Origin: Agelaius tricolor
Taxonomy: Eukaryota > Chordata > Aves > Passeriformes > Icteridae
Reading direction: 5' to 3'
DNA length: 64,000 bases
Assembly (NCBI GenBank): GCA_023055355.1
Contig: JALJCS010000004.1
Location: 21,643,744 to 21,707,743 of the forward strand
Shown here one piece after another: positions 58,813-64,000 of the stretch; the first letter of the stretch is position 1, and every line of letters starts with the position of its first letter. The translations under genes and the position numbers were made by a program. The notes under the pieces are model-generated. The model made no database searches. It was given only the letters and a program-made list of their open reading frames with translations, and was not told the origin of the DNA.

Positions 58813-59979
58813 CCCCCCTATAGAAAAGACTATGTTCATCCTAGAAGAAAATTCCAACCTACCAAGTATGCAAACAAAAAGTTGTTTAACATGTCAAGGT
58901 GGACTATACCAGCTAAATTAACTGAATTGGATATCTCTGAAGTTTATACAAGGAATTAAACTGAAAAAACTAAGTCAGTGTGCAGGGAGATGCTCATTCA
59001 GCTACTAAGAAGCATTAAGTATGGAATGTCTCCCAGCTCCAATCTCCAACTACCATAAAGATGCTCAACAAGGCTGAGGACTAGATGCTCTCTCTCAGTC
59101 AATTGGTTTGGAATTCCTACTGCTTTTTGAATAGCCACAGAATTGAGGCAAATTTTCTTTACCACAATGACTCTGTGAGAGCTCCCCTGGTACACAGGGA
59201 AGTGCCCTTATCCTGAAAAGTCTCTAATCTGTTACTCCTTCTATGAATATCTCTCTCAGTTCACCCAACTCAGCTCATCTCTCTGGTTTATGTTGTATTA
59301 CCAATTCAGACGGTATTTTTGGAGCCTGCATTTTGCCCTTTTTTATATTAACTGAACTTTGCTGAAGTCAATGTTTGTTTTGTCCATGAAAATAATGTAA
59401 AAGATGTTTTGGTATTCACTTGCCACAAAGCAGTAAGTTATATATTACCATGGCTTTTTAAGTGGTATCATCTAGCCAAAAATGTTCTTCCAGCATCTGC
59501 AGTGCCACTACAATAAAACTATTTTAAAGCTAGCATTAATTGTGACTTGTATTACAGTATGAAACCTGTAATACAGCCTAAATAACTTACAGCTTACAGA
59601 GGCAACACAGATACTGGAAGAAGCAGGTGATCCATGAGCAGATGACAAGAAGCCTACTAACCTTCCCAAGCCTACTAACAGTATCTGTTGAAAGGTATTA
59701 CAACCTACGTGAGTAATGGGACAGGGAATGCAGTGATGCTGACCAGAAGATGTTGAGGGCTCAGTGACCCACATCATGTCATGGCTAACCTGAGCAGGCA
59801 AGGTCTGTGCTCTGCACAGCCAGTGTGGCCTTCAGGCTGTGTTGGGCTGTGCAAATCTCTTGGTGGTGGGACAAGCTCAGGCAGCACAGTGGTGGAGGAG
59901 CCAGTAGGCAGCTCTTGTCTTGACAAAACTCTTGTACCAGAGCTTATGCCACCTGCATGGCCTTGCCTTCATCTGAAAA
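58813..59979. other. Unidentified DNA left of the palindrome
   Basis: 59600-59979 is less AT-rich and could be retroviral internal sequence, given the LTR-like segment that follows. I see no recognisable gag, pol or env motif. Confidence 0.35.
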
Positions 59980-60048
59980 TGTCTTGTGTCCTAATATCCC
60001 AATAACTAGTTCTAATAACTAGTTATTGGGATATTAGGACACAAGACA
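59980..60048. repeat. Perfect 32-bp-arm inverted repeat
   Basis: Arm 59980-60011 starts TGTCTTGTGTCCTAATATCC, and arm 60017-60048 is its exact reverse complement. The spacer is CTAAT (60012-60016). There are no mismatches in 32 pairs. Confidence 0.97.
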
Positions 60049-60375
60049 GATGATTGACTTTGGACCTGGTTAGCATAAGAGATTTGATAACAGGATGCCT
60101 TGGCAAGAGCAAACAGAACTTTGAGAATTAAATCAAGATTGCAAGAAGATCAAATCAGACAGATTTACTGAAAAAAAAGAAAATTACATCAGACTTCTGC
60201 AAGCAAGAGATGTTTAAAATGCGTAAGTTTGTTTATGTGATTTTTAACCCAATCATTGTAGTAAAACATTTCTTGTGTTCCTAAAATACTATATGAGCAG
60301 TTGTACTTCACAATAAATTCGGACTCTTTGACCACCTCAGAGTCTTCCCTGTCTGTCCTTATTGCTGATAACTTT
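60049..60375 (+). mobile_element. Candidate LTR segment
   Basis: 'gattgactttggacctggtt' and 'agcataagagatttgataac' lead to TATA-like 'aatactatatgagcag' (about 60287). AATAAA follows at 60312-60317 within 'caataaattcggactctttg', then 'accacctcagagtcttccct'. This is the TATA/poly(A)/R-U5 layout of a gamma-like retroviral LTR. The left end probably lies in or left of the palindrome. The family is unnamed. Confidence 0.45.
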
Positions 60376-60484
60376 TGTTTTAAATGTTATTTTAGAGTAA
60401 GAGCGTCTTTCTTACTGAAATAATATGTATCAACACCTCCTTGTAGCAACAGACAACTCTACCCTGCAAACACACACAACTCCC

Positions 60485-61340
60485 CAAGGGACCAGAGAGG
60501 GTGCTGGCTTATGTCCCACAAGGGCATTCTCGATGACACTGGAAAGATTACAGCAGTACCTGATGAGTGGTAAAAGGCAAGTGTCACACCCATGTACCAG
60601 GAGGAGAATCCAGGGAATTACTAACTTGACAGTCTGACCTCAGTCCCAGCAGTTAGAGCAAATCCTCTCTGAATCCATACCTAGGCACATGAAGGTGATG
60701 GTATTTTGAAACAGCAGCACATGTCAAGCCTACAATATCAAGTCATGTCTGCCGAAACTAATTCCCACTAGCAAGAGGTGTCTGATTGTGTAAATAATGG
60801 GAAAGTGGTAGAGAAGCTTCCACACATGGCAGGGAGGGGCAAGAAAAGAAAAGAAAGCAATGAGAGATAGAGAACCAGTACAGCACAGGTTGGACACATG
60901 GACTTGTAGAAATGAAATACAAGTTCAACAAAGACAAATACAAATTACTTCATCCTTGCAGAAATAACTCCATGCAACAGTATGGGCTGGGAAACAGCTG
61001 CTTAGGGAGCTTAACAGTAAGAGCTGTGTGCACCTGTGTGCAGCTTAACAGAAGTAAGCCATGTGACCTTGCAGTGGCAATGACCATCAGAGCCAGCAAG
61101 CAGGTCCCAGAAAGAAGCTGCCTCCTGCTTTCAGCACTTGTGAGGCTGCATGTGGAGTGTTGTGTCCTATTTAGCATTCCCCAGCACAAGAACACTGCTG
61201 ACAGTGAAGCAGGTGACCAGCAGACACTGCCAAGGTGGTCAGGGAGATGGAGCACATGCCACTTCCTGGAAAGGATGAGAGAGCCAAGTTTTTTTAGCCT
61301 TAAGAAAAGAATCAGAGGCTGAACAAATTCTAACAGCCAC
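60485..61340 (+). mobile_element. Decayed CR1 LINE ORF2 remnant
   Basis: 'gtgctggcttatgtcccaca', 'ggtaaaaggcaagtgtcaca', 'gagcaaatcctctctgaatc' and 'cctaggcacatgaag' match CR1 ORF2 upstream of RT. 'aagttcaacaaagacaaata', 'ggtcccagaaagaagctgcc' and 'tgaggctgcatgtggagtgt' match sequence after RT. The RT core between about 60700 and 60900 is lost. Of the ORFs, the 136-codon one at 60912-61322 is the residue of CR1 coding sequence. Confidence 0.7.
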
Positions 61341-64000
61341 ACACTGCAATTTCACCCTGTTAGAAAACCCAGTACAATAAAGAAAGAAGTCCTTAACGAA
61401 AAGAGTAAAAGTGATAGACTGTACAATGTACATTTAGATGAGCTGCTGATCTGTAAGAAACTTACAAACACTTCTGTGGAATTCACCAGTTGCAATATCA
61501 GTTTACCTTCATCCTCTCATTTGCTGTTATTACTATTGGTATTCTGTTCCTTCTAGGAGCATAACACCAAAGAATTGGATCTAAAATGAGAGGTGTTACC
61601 TACATTTTAAAGTCCTTTCCGCCTTTCCCTCTCAGATAAATACCATTTAATTTCCCTTGCCGCCAGATAATTCAGAAACATTGTACTATAAATCATTCTT
61701 TCTTCCCTATAGCAAAAAGCTTAAAGTTATTACCTTTTTGTTCAAAACAGGAATGTCTGAGATTATTACAGCAAGACATCAAGAAATAGATCTTTATATT
61801 TAGAACCAAATGTTATGTTTATGGTTCCATCTAATCATGTTGCATTACCATGAAAATTTCTGCTTTTGATATGACCTGAAATATATAATTCTTCTACTGT
61901 GAACTTGCATTACTGATCAGTCCAGAATATCTTTTAGGATATTCTAAACATTCTTCACTCATACTTTGAAATTACATTATGTCAACTAGCTGATGCTTCC
62001 TGAGAGCACAGCCTGCATTCAACAAGGAGGTTGGTGGGTTATAATGACATGCACATTTGTGGCCAAACTAATATCCATGATTAGACTAGTTCTCAAGCTG
62101 TTTTTTCCAGCCTAATCTATTTGAAAACCTGCCATATTTCTTGGGCCAGCCATGGCCTTGTTCTACAGTTTGAAAAGAACTAGGGCACAGCAAAGTTTCT
62201 GAGAGCCTTCTGTGTTCTACTAGCTTCCCTTAGTGACAGAGCTTTTAAAGGACATTCTGATGCAGGTACCTGGCACTGCCATAGCACATTCATTGGCTTC
62301 ATTTTCTTGAATAACAATCAGGCAAGAACTGACTTTCATTGTTAACAGGGTAACATCCATGTCCCTGTGTGAGAATATATATTGACACCGAATTAGCTGG
62401 ATGTTTTTACTGTGCCCTGTGCCGGGTGTTTTTCAACGAAAAAAGGAGCTTATTTTCACCATTAAAAGGAAAACATTCTTGAAGAACACAGACCCTGAAA
62501 CTGCAGTCAGATATGCTGCAAGTGCAGAAGTCTACTTAACACCTGAAACAAAGATAAGAAGAAGAAGTTAGTTGGTGACATACTGTAAACAAGAGATGAC
62601 AGAAAGTGCATAGGCTGCCTTCTGCCAGAAGGCTACATGTAACTTGTGAGAGCAGCTGCCATGACAAATGCCTTCAGCAGCTGCTACAGGAGTGCTGCTG
62701 CACTCTACAGAAATGTGGCCATACCTCTGCTGGGGTGACAACCTGTGTTGTGAATTCAGCCTGTAAGAACAGCGGTTATCTGAAGGGCTCTGACACACAC
62801 CACTGCCAGGTACAGTGAGGCAATATATGCACACCATGCATACACACAGCACCAAATCATTGTGAATGTTAAGAGAAAAGTTGATTCTGAGAGCGGACAA
62901 AGTGGTTAAGGCAAGAACCAATGACTGCTATGCAGAACCACACAAACCATTTTCTGCTTGAAATCAGCTCTTAAATAAGCATGCTCTTTCAATACAACTA
63001 ATTGAATTCCTTTTCTTGTTGGAAAAACGATGCAATATTTCTCATTAATTCTAAAAGCTTGAACACAGATCTGGAAACCTTATACACCAGAAAATTGTAC
63101 TGAAATATCTGCACAGCAGTCATGCTGTAAACACCTTTATTGAGTTCTTCTTGCTTGCACTGGACCACAGGCATGACAGTGGCTTTCCAGAGAGCACATG
63201 TTGCAAGTGAAGACAAGGACAATGGGGAAGGGGGAGAAGAAAAAGTCAGACAAGTAACATTGCCTTTAAGGTGGGAAGGTGGGGGAGGGAGAAAGATAAC
63301 AGAAGGTACATGCAATTATTGTAGCAGAGATGGCTAAATATTAATGCAAATGCAAAAAAAGAGGGGCAGGTGTGACTTCATCATCTAAACCAAACACAAC
63401 ACTTAATTTGATTTTGCAGTTTGAATAATATGACTCTTGCTTTGCACAAGCAGAATAAAAAACTATGGATTATTTGTGCTATTTGAAGTCTGAAGACTCC
63501 TATCCTCTTACATGCTAAAACAAAAACTTCAAAGGAAGTTTCCTAACTCATTATAGGAGAAATATTTCCACAAAACAGCATTGAAGGTTTACAGTCAGCT
63601 CTGTTAACATCTACAAGGTTTACATGAAATGAAGCTTGGTCAGTCTCCTACTAACAAGCAATTTTTTCTGAAACTGTAACTCAAGATCCAGTAATGTAGG
63701 TTCCAGACAGGCCAAAGCTTTTGCTGTTATAGTTTTAAACAATGTACTGCTCCCAAAATCCTCAGAAAAGAAACCCAGAGGTGGCCCATGAGGTTTTTAA
63801 TTTCCTCAGGTTCTCTTCAAAGTGGGAGGGGCAAGGAAAGAAAGGGACACAGGGATGGTTGTCTTTATAAAAAAAAAGCCTAAACTCCCTTACACCTCAA
63901 GCATAAAAACCCTCAAGATGTCTCATGCTCTACCTTCCTCCATTTTTACCTTACTTGGCAAATCACCTCTAGTTTTCCTTGAGTCTTAAAGCATGGTTCT
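61341..64000. other. Unique DNA to the window end
   Basis: No gene recognised. ORFs at 62568-62921 (117 codons, minus) and 62998-63315 (105 codons, minus) overlap + strand ORFs and show no known motif. A purine-rich patch lies at 63215-63305. Confidence 0.45.

Overview
The window looks like intergenic or deep intronic DNA from a bird, most likely a songbird. It is AT-rich with few CpGs. I could not support a single conserved protein-coding gene, tRNA, rRNA or CRISPR array. The ORFs present are short, overlap on both strands, or lie inside repeats. The bird assignment rests on the dominant repeat, the CR1 LINE, present as at least eleven copies in both orientations. Several copies end in the CR1 3' motif (ATTCTRTG-like, no poly(A)). 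It also rests on several LTR types that I recognise from memory as avian, especially passerine, endogenous retrovirus LTRs. Family assignments come from recalled consensus sequences, not from a search.

Layout. 1-12 kb: a CR1 tail, a long LTR (3776-4977), an LTR interrupted by a second LTR (5596-6712), a possible CTCF site and a further antisense LTR (about 11.2-11.6 kb). 12.8-24.5 kb: a short LTR with a perfect 5-bp target duplication (12869-13253), LTR fragments, a fuller LTR of the same type (19145-19711), CR1 tails, a candidate cassette exon (16517-16651) and a reverse-strand reading frame resembling an L1/Tx1-type reverse transcriptase (20905-21230). 24.5-32.7 kb: mostly unique AT-rich DNA with a hairpin fused to a 40-bp tandem duplication (26378-26500) and a candidate LTR (about 29.6-30.2 kb). 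32.7-36.7 kb: three CR1 copies, one split by an LTR with target duplication GGGTT. 40.7-45.5 kb: an LTR, a striking fold-back (42096-42239) and a near-full-length but decayed CR1 split by about 740 bp of foreign sequence. 49.4-52.3 kb: a CR1 split by a 1381-bp LTR (target duplication AATAC) that carries six 33-bp GC-rich tandem repeats, followed by telomere-like hexamers. 52.3-64 kb: AT-rich unique DNA, CR1 tails, a perfect 32-bp-arm palindrome (59980-60048) joined to a candidate LTR, and a decayed CR1.

No genes act together here. What the window does show is insertion history: CR1 copies came first, retroviral LTRs landed inside them and, in one case, inside another LTR. I see no previously undescribed functional system. 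The best leads are the L1-like reading frame, the two large near-perfect inverted repeats, the 740-bp orphan insert and the candidate exon.
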